The notes below the pieces were generated by a model. It was given only the letters and a program-made list of their open reading frames with translations. It searched no databases and was not told where the DNA came from. DNA of 64,000 nucleotides from TMP-86 sp039807285 (lineage in GTDB: Bacteria > Pseudomonadota > Gammaproteobacteria > Steroidobacterales > Steroidobacteraceae): positions 162,327-226,326 of the forward strand of contig JBGAGK010000003.1 of NCBI GenBank assembly GCA_044226785.1, in the 5' to 3' direction. Each line of letters begins with the position of its first letter. The stretch's first letter is position 1. Both the position numbers and the translations under genes were made by a program. Positions 25,254 to 34,787 of the stretch are shown piece after piece.

Positions 25254-28200
25254 TTATTGCCGCACGGTGTAATCAAATTCATGTGACGGAATTGTCGGAA
25301 ATGGTATGTATTTCAATACTTGCGCGGGCGTTAGCAAATATGCCCCTACCGAATAGTTCAAATTCTGCTCAATGATACGCGTCTGTTTGACGTCGGCGGG
25401 GCTGAGAAATGCATTTTCTCGGTCAACTTCTGGGGTTAACGGATCTGATGGATGCGTGTGCCACCAATCAGTGACCCCGGCGCGAAGCGTAAACGAGACG
25501 CTCGAGGAACCACCTCTGAAGATATCGAATTCAAAACCATTTATGTCGCGAAAAATAGTTCCTCCATACTCAACTGAACCGAAATCCGAATAACCTTTCG
25601 CCATTTGAATGGCCGCTGCCGCCGCGTCATCTGCAGTCGCATATCCAGATGTTGATGAAAAGAGCGGTTTCGGTTTCGAATGCGCAGCAAAGTTGAACAA
25701 ATACCCTGCCGCCGCCACGGTAAATCCATCATCGAACTTCCCACCCGTGATCCTTGCCGCTACGCCACCAACCAGCCCGGCTTCCGCTGCACCCTTGACT
25801 GACCCCCAGGTGCCGACTGCATCAGGCTTGATCAAGCCCCATTGCACAGCCGCTTCCGATATCCCAGCCGCCAGCGCGCCGCGCCCACAGTTTCCACCGC
25901 TGGCAACCCCATTGGCGCAACCCACCGCGGCATGTGCAAGCACGGAAAACGGCTTCGCCCACTCACTGCCCCTCTGCGCCATCTGCGCCGCATAACTGCC
26001 GATCTTGGCAAACGCGAATGCCGTTATCCCAGCGATTAGTCCCGCTGTCAAAGCGGCCGACAGACTTCCGGTTGAAATATACGCGCCGACAAACCCGCCA
26101 ACGAAACCAGCCACCGCGGCGGTCGCTGCGAATGAGGCGCCTCCAACGCCGTAGGCCGCACCGGCCACATAGGGCGCAACGATGACGATCACAATGGCCA
26201 CGATGATCCCGACGATATCCCCAAGCAAACTGTGTCCACTGGGATCGATGTACTTGAGCGGATCATTCCAGGCATAGGCATACGGGTTGATCGCCTGGCT
26301 CGACCCGAGCGTCTGGATGACGGTGTCGGCGGACAGAAACCTTCCCAGGGTCGGGTCATAGACCCGCCCGTTCATGTGCACCAGACCCACCGAATCCAGC
26401 ATCTCCTGCCCGGTGAACCCCTGCCGCGTGGTGCTGGAGAACGTGGTGTAATCCGCCGTGCTCGGTACCCCCTGCCAGTTGCTCCCCCGGCGTGCCCCGA
26501 AGGCCGTGAAACTCTCCCGAGCCAGCACATTGCCCACCGCATCGAGCACCAGATCCGCGCTGCCCAGATGATCCGAGGTCGCATAGTACGTGCTGCTCGT
26601 GCCGTCGCCCCGCCGCACGAAGATCGCCGCACTGGAGCCGGCCGGTATCAGATGCCGGTACTCCAGCGGGCTGCCGCCGCTCCGGCTGACCAGTTGCAAA
26701 AGACCCCCGATGTAGTGCGTGGTCTCCACACTCCCCCCGTAGTTCGCATCCTGCCGCCAGCGCTGGTGGTCGGAGTTGTACGCAAAGGAGGCTGAGTTGC
26801 CGTTGTAGTTGATCATCGTGGGCAGGTTGTAGGAACTCGTGGTGATCGAGCCACCCGCGCGGCTCTTCATGTTCCCATTTTTGTCATACCCGATACTCCA
26901 GCTTCCCGCCGCGGTCACCGCGTGCGGATGCAACGGGTCGCCGTACGTGTACGTTCCGACATCGCTCTTGCTGGTAATGCTGCCCGCCTGATCGTACCGG
27001 ACGGTCAGGGTCGTCGTGCCGTTGAGGGCAACACCGCTCAGTCTGTTCAGCGCATCCAGCGTGAATGTTTCGGTGAGACTCTGGCGAAGATCCTTGCGCT
27101 GAAGCAGGTTGCCGTTGAGGTCCCATGTGTACGACAGGTTCTGCAGATTGTTGGTGGAGCCGCCCGTTCCTTCACTGCGGCTGATCATCTCGTTGGTCCA
27201 CGGCGTGTACCCCGTCTGCACGGACACCGCGTTGCCCAGCACTTCCATGGTGGGCAGTCCACTGTCATTGGCGCTGGTCAAGGTCCAGAAGGCCTTGCCG
27301 GTGCTGTTGTCCTGCACCGAGTTGAGAAATCCATTCGTGTCATAGACGTATTTGAGCTGGAACCGGTATCCGCCGCCGCTGGTCGGATAGGTCAACGTGT
27401 CGAGCGTTCCCTGGCTGTTGTAGGCATAGTCGAAGGGGTAAGTGGTCCCATCCTCCGAGTAGGTCGTGGTCTGCGGCCGGCCGTAGCTGTCATACAGGTA
27501 ATTTTCGCCATAGCCGTCGGGTTTGTTAACGGTCTGCAGTTTGCCGATGTTGTGCGCAGTGGCGCTCGTACCGTACGTCCACTGCGTCGGTGTCCCCGAC
27601 TCGGGTTCCAGTCGGGTCAGCATCCGCCCCAGCAGGTCGTAGCTGAAGCGGGTGGTATTGCCGTTCGCGTCCAGTTGGACGATGAGTTCATTCAGCGAAT
27701 TGGGCGTAAAGGTCCACGCCCCGGTGTCCGCATCGTTCGATGCGGTCTTGAATCCGCGCTTGTTGTAAAAGAAAGTCGACTGGATGAGCTTCGGATCGAC
27801 AATCTTGACAAGATTCTCGAACGAATCGTACGTGTACTGGGTGTTCCCGGCCGGCAGGCCGGAAATGCCGTCGGCAGGTTCGGTGAGCTGACGGAGCTTG
27901 CCAGCCACGTCGGTGACCTTGGTGGTCGTGTTGCCGCGAAAATCGGTAATCGTCGTCGTCTGGCCCTGGTAAGCAAGACTCATGGTCCGGTACGGCACGC
28001 TGGATGAGTTGCACAGGGTGTCTGCCGTCACTCTGTTGGCCAGATCATAGGTGTACTGGTGATACCCGGTGATGCCTGAACTATACGGCAGGAATTCGGC
28101 ATGCTTTCGCCCCAGATTGTCATACTGCGTGACCGAGTAGTAGGTCCACACTCCCGTCGGGCGTCGCCCTTCGTCGAAGCGAAGCCGATCCAGTCCGTCG

Positions 28201-31200
28201 TAGAATTTCTGCGAAGTCCGGATCGTTGCACCAGACGAATCCACGATACTTTCGTTCCTCAAGAATCTGAGGTCCGAGACTGTCCAGCACGATGCGGCGA
28301 CGCAGTCCGCATAGGACCAGTTTGTCCGGGTGCCGTCGGGCCTGCTTTCCTGGGTCTGCCGACCGAAGTTGTCGAAACTCCAGGAAACCAGAATTCCGTT
28401 GGCGTCTTGAGCCGAGGACTTCAAGCCCAGACTGTAGTTGTATCCATAGACCGAAGGCTGGTTGAGTGGATTGGTGACCTGCTCCGGGAACTGACAGCGC
28501 AAGCCATAACTGGTCGTGATCGTGCGCGCGGGCATCGTGGCACCGTTCTCGTCGAGACCGACGACGGCAATTGAATTGGTGTTTCCACAAGGATCGAATC
28601 CGAAGGTCGTGGTGACCTGAAGCCGGGAATCGCCTGGCTCGACAATCTCCTGCGTTGCGCGACAATTGGCGTAATCGATCGCGTGGCCGACCGACCGGGT
28701 CACGGCAGCCTGTCCTGGCGCGGTCTTCTGGGTCGTCGTCAGGCTTGGCCGCCCCAGGCACCAGTTCGTCGCATCATTCGTGATGGTGTTGGTGATGACC
28801 GTTGTCCAGACCTTTGTACTGAAGGGCGAAGCTGGAGCTGCGGAGTCCTTGTCGGTCTGCGTCAGGTTTGTAGTGGTAATGTTGCCATACGAGTCGAACT
28901 GGTAGTTCGTGACGTCGGACGAAATCAGAACCCCGTTTTTCGTGCCACCCACTTCATAGTGATCCCAGGTTGTGGACTGAACGTAGGGAAAGCACCGTAT
29001 GCTGCAGGCGGTGCCCGCCAGGGTGGTGTAATTCAGCGTATTTCGCTTGCGCGAAATGTAAGTTGTGGCATCGGGCTGGAACAGCGAATCTTCGGTGATT
29101 GCTCCGGTAAACGGAAACTGCCGCTGAAAGTAGGTGAAGTGATAAAGCCCGTTTCGATTGTCACGTACCCGCGTGGCGTAAAATCCCTCGAACCCCCGCC
29201 CCTGAAGATTCAGTCTCGCTCCCCAGTAGTAGAACTGATTCTGGTAGGTGCCGCCAAGGCCATCGGATGCCGTGAACTGGTTGACCACGTACATGGGACC
29301 CTGAAAGTCGATTTCAGGGAAGACTGCATCGCTGCTCTTCGAGTAGACGCCCTGGCTTATCGGCAGATATGTCGGACTGAAGGTAATCCCAAACCCATCG
29401 ACAATCGACGTAGCCAGATCGGGCGGGGTGTTGCTTGCGTTGTGCAAGTAGACGCTTTCCGCGTAGCCACTGCTCGAAGTCACTACTGACAGATCCTGCA
29501 GCCCGTCGCTGTTTCGATCCGTTGCCCCGTACCCGTTCAACGTGCTGTATGCCACCCCAGTGCTGGTCCCGGCTGCCACCCCCGCTCCTGTCGAACGCGC
29601 GACGTACCAGATGTTCGACGCGGGGTCGGGATACACCAGATCCGTCTGCCCGTCGCCATCCACATCGATGAGCTGGATCGGATAGGGAAACGGCACGTTG
29701 TTTCCCGTCATGAGCGGGATATTGGTCAGGATTGCGTTGAAGTGCCCGGTACAGTCGGCGATGAATATCTCCTTTGGCGTCACAAGATCCGTGCAGCCAT
29801 CCCCATTCCAGTCTCCGACGGCAACTGTAGCGGAGCCGGGGCCTTCGGAGGCTCCATCGATGGCGCCGTTCAGGTCAATCACGGTGGACGAACTGGAAGC
29901 CCCGTTCGACAAGACGGCGTAGTCGTAGAAAATGGAAATGCCTTTCGGACCCAACCGGAAAGTGCGCACGAGCATGTCGCCACGGCCGTCGCCATTGAAA
30001 TCCACGGGCAGGGTCGGAAGCGTCAGGATGAGCTGCGCCGATTGGTCCGGGCTGGTGAAGACCACCTGTGGCGAACTCGAAAATGCAATTGCACCACCCG
30101 CAGTCGTGGTGTTGCGACGAACGGTCACCGTCGCCGGCACACCAGATGGATACTCAACGAGATCCGGCAATCCGTCGCCATCCCAATCCATGGCATATCG
30201 CGCGGTACTTGCGGCAATCCCGGTGTTGGCGGAGGTGAATGCCGACCCGTTGAACTTGTACGCGTACAGTGTCGAACCGCTGGTTCCCGCAAGCAGTTCC
30301 GCACGTCCTGTTCCGTCGAAATTCCCCACGATCACGGAAGAGTTCGAACCTGCGGTAGTCGTGGCGCCGGTGGCAATTTCTGTCCCGTAGCCTGACAGGC
30401 TGGCGATACGCGCGTACCAGGTGATGTTGCTCCCCGAAAGCTTTCCATAAAGTGCGTCGGGAATACCGTCGCCGTTCAAGTCCGGATGCATCAATCCGTA
30501 CTGTCCGGTGAGTCCTGAGGAAGTGGCGGAAGCCGACCAACCGGCTGCCCCGTACTGATAGGTGATGTTCGTCGGTCGCAGACAGTCGGTACCGGCACTG
30601 CCCCCGCATTCCTGCACAGCCGTCAACAGGGGTCGATTCGTGGTCGGAGACGCCGTATAGGTCAGGTTGTACTGGCGAACCGAGGTCGTTCCGCTGAGGA
30701 CGTTGATGTTGGTCAACTGGTTCGGTTGGGAGACCAGTCCGCCCGCGACATACTTCGATATCACGGTGCCGCCGGTTCTGGCGGCATACGTGAAACTCAC
30801 CTTGTAGCCGTAACCGGCTCCAGTGCCCGGCGTCGCCGTGTATTGAATGCTCGCCAGACTCAAGGTCGTGCCCGCATTGTAGGCAAACACCATGTTGTTG
30901 CCCTGGCGGTCACGAACTTTGCTGAGAGCCCACATGTAGGGAGCAGACTTGCCAGCGGCATATATCTTCGAGTCGGTCGAGTTCCCGTACTCGTAATATC
31001 GTCCGTCCTTTCCATAGACGACGAAATAGGCCGGCCCGTTGCCCGCCTGTCCCGAAGCAACGACTTTGGAAAAATCCGCGATCTCGGTCTGGTAGACCGA
31101 GCCGTCACCGCCTTGCATTCCGCTGGTCAGGCGCAACCGATTCCCGTCCATGCACAATTCATCGCCCGTACTCAGGGTCACACCCGCCGGCGCTCCGTTG

Positions 31201-31742
31201 GCCGCCCACGTCTTGTTGCAACGGGTGATGGTCGAGATGCCTGACAGGCCCCAACCAGGCCCAAGGGCTCCGTCGGGGCCACCGCTCGTGTATCGCAGAG
31301 CAAGATGGGGTTCGATGTCCCGGGCCCCGGGCGGAGTCCAGACGGGAATGTTGTAGGAGGCCCCGCCGGTGGGTGTGACGGAGAACTGTCCGGCGGTTCG
31401 CCCCGCGGAAGTGACCGCCATCGCGGCAGATACGGCTCCCGCATTTTGCGGCCCCACTGACCACTCCGCCGCCGCAGCCGCTCCCTCGGGCGAGATGGCC
31501 GGTGTGGCAAAGTCCGCGGCCGTTGCAGATGAGGTGCCGGCTCGTGAGTCGAACGACAAGGCAGCAAAGTCGCTCTGCTGCGCGATCGCGTACTCCAGTC
31601 CGACAAACAGCAAACCAAGCGCCGATGCGAGCAGACGTTGAAGAACCCGCCGTGAGGGTCTGCGCACCCATTTTCGGCGCCGCGGCTCTGCAAGACGTGC
31701 TGATGAAATGCGAGTCCCTGTTCCGCATCCTGACTCCCTCAT
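25254..31742 (-). CDS. Exported SpvB/RHS protein with JAMM (DUF4329-like) tip
   Basis: 2162 aa. ATG 31742 follows GGAGAGGGG at a good distance; a longer frame upstream is not needed. A Sec-type signal (LLASALGLLFVGLEYAIAQQ) follows a long basic N-terminus. An SpvB-like domain lies at about 110-340 (WTPPGARDIEPHLALRYTSG), then FG-GAP repeats (HPDLNGDGIPDAL, MDWDGDGLPDLV), a TcB-like middle and YD repeats. The RHS core is near 1797 (DPTLGRFLSAD). The variable tip carries WWHTHPSDP near 2094 and LSPADV 14 residues further on, with Glu residues upstream. That is the His-x-His-Pro ... Ser-x-x-Asp zinc pattern of JAMM/MPN peptidases and fits DUF4329-type tips. It sits directly downstream of ybeY. 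Confidence 0.9.
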   Translation of the reverse strand: MRESGCGTGTRISSARLAEPRRRKWVRRPSRRVLQRLLASALGLLFVGLEYAIAQQSDFAALSFDSRAGTSSATAADFATPAISPEGAAAAAEWSVGPQNAGAVSAAMAVTSAGRTAGQFSVTPTGGASYNIPVWTPPGARDIEPHLALRYTSGGPDGALGPGWGLSGISTITRCNKTWAANGAPAGVTLSTGDELCMDGNRLRLTSGMQGGDGSVYQTEIADFSKVVASGQAGNGPAYFVVYGKDGRYYEYGNSTDSKIYAAGKSAPYMWALSKVRDRQGNNMVFAYNAGTTLSLASIQYTATPGTGAGYGYKVSFTYAARTGGTVISKYVAGGLVSQPNQLTNINVLSGTTSVRQYNLTYTASPTTNRPLLTAVQECGGSAGTDCLRPTNITYQYGAAGWSASATSSGLTGQYGLMHPDLNGDGIPDALYGKLSGSNITWYARIASLSGYGTEIATGATTTAGSNSSVIVGNFDGTGRAELLAGTSGSTLYAYKFNGSAFTSANTGIAASTARYAMDWDGDGLPDLVEYPSGVPATVTVRRNTTTAGGAIAFSSSPQVVFTSPDQSAQLILTLPTLPVDFNGDGRGDMLVRTFRLGPKGISIFYDYAVLSNGASSSSTVIDLNGAIDGASEGPGSATVAVGDWNGDGCTDLVTPKEIFIADCTGHFNAILTNIPLMTGNNVPFPYPIQLIDVDGDGQTDLVYPDPASNIWYVARSTGAGVAAGTSTGVAYSTLNGYGATDRNSDGLQDLSVVTSSSGYAESVYLHNASNTPPDLATSIVDGFGITFSPTYLPISQGVYSKSSDAVFPEIDFQGPMYVVNQFTASDGLGGTYQNQFYYWGARLNLQGRGFEGFYATRVRDNRNGLYHFTYFQRQFPFTGAITEDSLFQPDATTYISRKRNTLNYTTLAGTACSIRCFPYVQSTTWDHYEVGGTKNGVLISSDVTNYQFDSYGNITTTNLTQTDKDSAAPASPFSTKVWTTVITNTITNDATNWCLGRPSLTTTQKTAPGQAAVTRSVGHAIDYANCRATQEIVEPGDSRLQVTTTFGFDPCGNTNSIAVVGLDENGATMPARTITTSYGLRCQFPEQVTNPLNQPSVYGYNYSLGLKSSAQDANGILVSWSFDNFGRQTQESRPDGTRTNWSYADCVAASCWTVSDLRFLRNESIVDSSGATIRTSQKFYDGLDRLRFDEGRRPTGVWTYYSVTQYDNLGRKHAEFLPYSSGITGYHQYTYDLANRVTADTLCNSSSVPYRTMSLAYQGQTTTITDFRGNTTTKVTDVAGKLRQLTEPADGISGLPAGNTQYTYDSFENLVKIVDPKLIQSTFFYNKRGFKTASNDADTGAWTFTPNSLNELIVQLDANGNTTRFSYDLLGRMLTRLEPESGTPTQWTYGTSATAHNIGKLQTVNKPDGYGENYLYDSYGRPQTTTYSEDGTTYPFDYAYNSQGTLDTLTYPTSGGGYRFQLKYVYDTNGFLNSVQDNSTGKAFWTLTSANDSGLPTMEVLGNAVSVQTGYTPWTNEMISRSEGTGGSTNNLQNLSYTWDLNGNLLQRKDLRQSLTETFTLDALNRLSGVALNGTTTLTVRYDQAGSITSKSDVGTYTYGDPLHPHAVTAAGSWSIGYDKNGNMKSRAGGSITTSSYNLPTMINYNGNSASFAYNSDHQRWRQDANYGGSVETTHYIGGLLQLVSRSGGSPLEYRHLIPAGSSAAIFVRRGDGTSSTYYATSDHLGSADLVLDAVGNVLARESFTAFGARRGSNWQGVPSTADYTTFSSTTRQGFTGQEMLDSVGLVHMNGRVYDPTLGRFLSADTVIQTLGSSQAINPYAYAWNDPLKYIDPSGHSLLGDIVGIIVAIVIVIVAPYVAGAAYGVGGASFAATAAVAGFVGGFVGAYISTGSLSAALTAGLIAGITAFAFAKIGSYAAQMAQRGSEWAKPFSVLAHAAVGCANGVASGGNCGRGALAAGISEAAVQWGLIKPDAVGTWGSVKGAAEAGLVGGVAARITGGKFDDGFTVAAAGYLFNFAAHSKPKPLFSSTSGYATADDAAAAAIQMAKGYSDFGSVEYGGTIFRDINGFEFDIFRGGSSSVSFTLRAGVTDWWHTHPSDPLTPEVDRENAFLSPADVKQTRIIEQNLNYSVGAYLLTPAQVLKYIPFPTIPSHEFDYTVRQ
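25678..26051 (-). repeat. Post-core repeat, locus 2 parent copy
   Basis: Matched by 22442-22814 in CT6. The tip exchange point lies at its left edge, where the JAMM tip starts. Confidence 0.82.
26211..26591 (-). repeat. RHS core repeat, locus 2 parent copy
   Basis: Matched by 24266-24646 in CT5. The amino-acid core also resembles the locus 1 core, but at DNA level the two loci are clearly different, so exchange is more likely within than between loci. Confidence 0.82.
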
Positions 31743-31837
31743 CGCCAACCCCTCTCCCTGAATCCCTGTCACGCGATGCGCACGATGGCGCTGACGGGAA
31801 GCTTGCACACCCACCACCGCCATTTCATGAAGATTTC

Positions 31838-31867
31838 ATTACAGAAAATTCGGCAATACGTCAGCAA
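31838..31867 (-). promoter_or_regulatory. Candidate promoter of the JAMM-tip RHS gene
   Basis: On the minus strand TTGCTG (31862-31867) and TGTAAT (31838-31843) are 18 bp apart, about 95 bp before the RHS start. A small perfect hairpin (CGTCAG-CAAC-CTGACG, 31859-31874) overlaps the -35 element and may be the end of the ybeY transcript or an operator. This is a weak consensus match. Confidence 0.35.
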
Positions 31868-31924
31868 CCTGACGCAATGCGATTCTGCACTCGTTGGGTG
31901 CGCTTGAACCACCCCCGCACCAAG

Positions 31925-32398
31925 CTATGTCAAATACGGATCCCCGATCCCCAGCTTTCCCAGCACCCCCACCTCCAGCGCCTCCATCCGCCTGGCTTCC
32001 CGCTGCTTCTGATGATCGAACCCCAGCAGATGCAGCGTGCCGTGCACGGTGATGTGAGCCCAATGGGCAGTGAGCGGCTTTCGCTGGTCGCGGGCTTCGC
32101 GCGCCATGACCGGTGCGCAGATGATGACATCGCCCAAATGCCATTCACCATCCGGCAGCGCGCCGGGTCCGCAAAAAGACAGCACGTTGGTGGACTTGTC
32201 CTTGCCGCGATATCGGGCATTGAGGGTGCGCGAGGCACGTACGCCGACGATGTGCACGGATACCACTGTGGAACCGTTCCGGCGAATCATGCCGCGTGGC
32301 GCCTGCGCGAGCGCGGCTTTCACCCAGGTGCGGACCTGCCGTGTCGTCGGCACCCACGGCTTGCGTGCGGCGTACCGGGTCTCGATGCGAAGCTTCAA
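31925..32398 (-). CDS. ybeY: Endoribonuclease / rRNA maturation factor YbeY
   Basis: 157 aa. The zinc site His119, His123 and His129 (HGTLHLLGFDH) and the substrate-site Arg region (ARYRGKDKSTNVLSF) are present. YbeY takes part in 16S rRNA 3' end maturation and ribosome quality control. The start is TTG 32398, two bases after the phoH stop. It is the last gene of the miaB-phoH-ybeY operon; corC and lnt, which often follow, are replaced here by the RHS locus. Confidence 0.95.
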   Translation of the reverse strand: MKLRIETRYAARKPWVPTTRQVRTWVKAALAQAPRGMIRRNGSTVVSVHIVGVRASRTLNARYRGKDKSTNVLSFCGPGALPDGEWHLGDVIICAPVMAREARDQRKPLTAHWAHITVHGTLHLLGFDHQKQREARRMEALEVGVLGKLGIGDPYLT

Positions 32399-32400
32399 GG

Positions 32401-33405
32401 TCAGTTCTTGCCGGAAGAGTTGCGCGGTGGCGCGCCCTCATCCGGTTGATTCGCTTCGTAGGCCTGCACGATGCGCTGGACCAGCGGGTGACGAACGACG
32501 TCGCGTGAGGTGAAGAACGTGAACGCGATGCCGGAGACACCTTTCAGGATGTCGATCACGGTGCGCAATCCCGACTGGCGTGCCTGCGGCAAATCGGTCT
32601 GGGTGATGTCGCCGGTCACCACCGCCCGGGAACCGAAGCCGATGCGTGTCAGGAACATCTTCATCTGTTCGTTGGTGCTGTTCTGTGCTTCATCGAGAAT
32701 CACGAAGGAGTCGTTCAGCGAACGGCCGCGCATGAACGCCAGCGGCGCCACTTCGATCACGTTGCGCTCGATGAGCTTTGCCACGCGCTCGAAGCCGAGC
32801 ATCTCGTACAGGGCGTCGTACATCGGACGAAGGTAAGGATCCACCTTCTGCGACAGGTCGCCCGGCAGGAATCCCAGCCGCTCGCCCGCCTCCACCGCCG
32901 GCCGCACCAACACGATGCGCCGCACGCGATCGGCCTGGAGTGCCTCCACCGCGCAGGCCACGGCCAGATAGGTCTTGCCGGTGCCGGCCGGGCCGATGCC
33001 AAATGTCAGGTCGTGCCGGCGGATATTGTCCAGGTACTCCTTCTGGTTGGGTCCGCGGGCACGCAAGGCCCCGCGAGCGGTGCGCACCTTGAGCTCGTCC
33101 GGTGAGGCCTGCACCGCCGGAGCGTCATCCATGCCCTGTTCCGACAGGGCCAGATGCACGCTCTCCAGATCCACCAACTCACGCTCCGAGCGTGCATACA
33201 GACTCGTGAGCACCGCGGCGGCGGCCTCGGTCGACGCTTCCGGACCGATCAGCAGGAACCGGTTGCCCCGTCGGCGGATCTCCACGCCCAGGCGCGTCTC
33301 GACCAGGTGCAGATGCGCATCCAGCGGGCCGCACAGCTCGATCAGGCGCGCGCTTTCGGCGCCTGTCAGGGTCAGTTCACGGGTGGTGGCGGCCGCTTCG
33401 CTCAC
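32401..33405 (-). CDS. ybeZ: PhoH-like ATPase (YbeZ)
   Basis: 334 aa. Walker A GPAGTGKT is at 138-145 and a Walker B-type FVILDEAQN occurs further on. The N-terminal region is typical of the PhoH/YbeZ group. It is a partner of YbeY in rRNA processing. The GTG start overlaps the miaB stop by 4 nt (GTGA) and the gene runs into ybeY, giving a tightly coupled operon. Confidence 0.93.
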   Translation of the reverse strand: MSEAAATTRELTLTGAESARLIELCGPLDAHLHLVETRLGVEIRRRGNRFLLIGPEASTEAAAAVLTSLYARSERELVDLESVHLALSEQGMDDAPAVQASPDELKVRTARGALRARGPNQKEYLDNIRRHDLTFGIGPAGTGKTYLAVACAVEALQADRVRRIVLVRPAVEAGERLGFLPGDLSQKVDPYLRPMYDALYEMLGFERVAKLIERNVIEVAPLAFMRGRSLNDSFVILDEAQNSTNEQMKMFLTRIGFGSRAVVTGDITQTDLPQARQSGLRTVIDILKGVSGIAFTFFTSRDVVRHPLVQRIVQAYEANQPDEGAPPRNSSGKN

Positions 33406-34745
33406 GCGCAGCGCGATTGCGCAGACTCCAGGCGTCCACGCAGGGAATTCGGCATCGCCTCGGTGATGCGCACCTCGGTGAACCGGTTGATGAGATCCTC
33501 GGGCCCGTCGAAGTTGACCCAGCGATTGTTTTCCGTGCGCCCGGCGAGTTGCGCGGCATTGCGCCGAGAGTGGCGCTCCACCAGCACGCGCTGAAGGCTC
33601 CCCACCATGCGTGTGGATATGGCGCGCGCCTGGGTGTTGAGCTGGGCCTGCAGGCGCAGCAATCGATCCTGCTTCATTTCCTGCGTCGCTTCGTCAGACA
33701 AGGAAGCGGCCGGCGTACCCGGCCTGCGGCTGTACAGGAAACTGAAAGACTGGTCGAACCCCACCTCCTGCACCAGCTTCATCGTCGCCTCGAAATCCGC
33801 CTCCGTTTCGCCCGGGAATCCCACGATGATGTCGGTGGAAATGCAGATGTCCGGCCGCACGGCTCGGAGCTTCCTGATCTTCTGCCTGTATTCCAGCACC
33901 GTGTGGCCGCGCTTCATCGCAGCCAGGATCCGGTCCGAACCGCTCTGCACCGGCAGGTGCAGGAAATTGGCCAGCTTGGGCACCTTCGCGTACGCATCCA
34001 CCAGCCGTTCGGTGAAATCCAGTGGATGCGAGGTGGTGAAACGGATCCGCTCGATCGCATCGATGCGTGCGATCGCCTGGATGAGCAGGGACAGGTCCGC
34101 TACACATCCTCCGTCCAGCGCACCGGCATAGGCGTTGACGTTCTGGCCGAGGAGCGTCACCTCCCGCACCCCCTGCGCGGCAAGCCCGTTCACCTCGTCC
34201 AGGACCTGCGCGAAATCCCGGCTGATCTCCTCGCCGCGCGTGTAGGGCACGACGCAGAAGCTGCAGTACTTGCTGCAGCCTTCCATGATGGACACGTAGG
34301 CCGTTGCACCGCTGGCGCGCGCCGGCGGCAGCGCATCGAACTTCTCGATTTCCGGAAAGCTGACATCCACCTGCGGCCGCCCGGTACGGCGCAGCGCCTG
34401 GATCATCTCCGGTACACGATGCAGGGTCTGCGGGCCGAACACCAGATCCACGAAGGGAGCCCTCGCGACAATGCCCTCGCCTTCCTGCGAGGCCACGCAG
34501 CCGCCCACGCCGATGATCACGTGCGGGCGAGCCTGCTTGAAAGCCCGCCATTCACCCAGGAGCGAGAACACTTTCTCCTGCGCCTTCTCCCGCACCGAAC
34601 AGGTATTGACCAGCAGGACATCGGCAAGGGCCGGGTCATCGGTCTCGGCCAGGCCGGCCTCAGAGGCCAGTACGTCCCGCATCCGGTCGGAATCGTACTC
34701 GTTCATCTGGCAGCCGAAGGTTTTGATGTACAGGCGATTGTTCAT
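33402..34745 (-). CDS. miaB: tRNA-2-methylthio-N6-dimethylallyladenosine synthase MiaB
   Basis: 447 aa methylthiotransferase. The UPF0004 domain carries the auxiliary cluster cysteines Cys12, Cys49 and Cys83. The radical SAM motif is Cys157-x3-Cys161-x2-Cys164 (CSKYCSFC), and a C-terminal TRAM domain follows (GSLQRVLVE). It adds the 2-methylthio group to i6A37 in tRNA. It is the first gene of the minus-strand operon with phoH and ybeY. Its promoter overlaps the start of the divergent def gene. Confidence 0.96.
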   Translation of the reverse strand: MNNRLYIKTFGCQMNEYDSDRMRDVLASEAGLAETDDPALADVLLVNTCSVREKAQEKVFSLLGEWRAFKQARPHVIIGVGGCVASQEGEGIVARAPFVDLVFGPQTLHRVPEMIQALRRTGRPQVDVSFPEIEKFDALPPARASGATAYVSIMEGCSKYCSFCVVPYTRGEEISRDFAQVLDEVNGLAAQGVREVTLLGQNVNAYAGALDGGCVADLSLLIQAIARIDAIERIRFTTSHPLDFTERLVDAYAKVPKLANFLHLPVQSGSDRILAAMKRGHTVLEYRQKIRKLRAVRPDICISTDIIVGFPGETEADFEATMKLVQEVGFDQSFSFLYSRRPGTPAASLSDEATQEMKQDRLLRLQAQLNTQARAISTRMVGSLQRVLVERHSRRNAAQLAGRTENNRWVNFDGPEDLINRFTEVRITEAMPNSLRGRLESAQSRCA

Positions 34746-34759
34746 GTGCGAGTGTGCAT

Positions 34760-34787
34760 TCTATATGGCCATCCGCGAAGTTCTCAA
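34760..34787 (-). promoter_or_regulatory. miaB promoter overlapping def start
   Basis: On the minus strand TTGAGA (34782-34787), a 16-bp spacer and TATAGA (34760-34765) lie 14 bp before the miaB ATG. The -10 element covers the first base of the def ATG and the -35 lies inside def, so the two divergent genes share a very compact control region. Confidence 0.5.

Noticed and set aside
2274..31742. Type VI secretion link of the RHS proteins
   Set aside because: No PAAR domain, VgrG, Hcp or chaperone gene is visible; the full-length proteins have Sec signal peptides instead.
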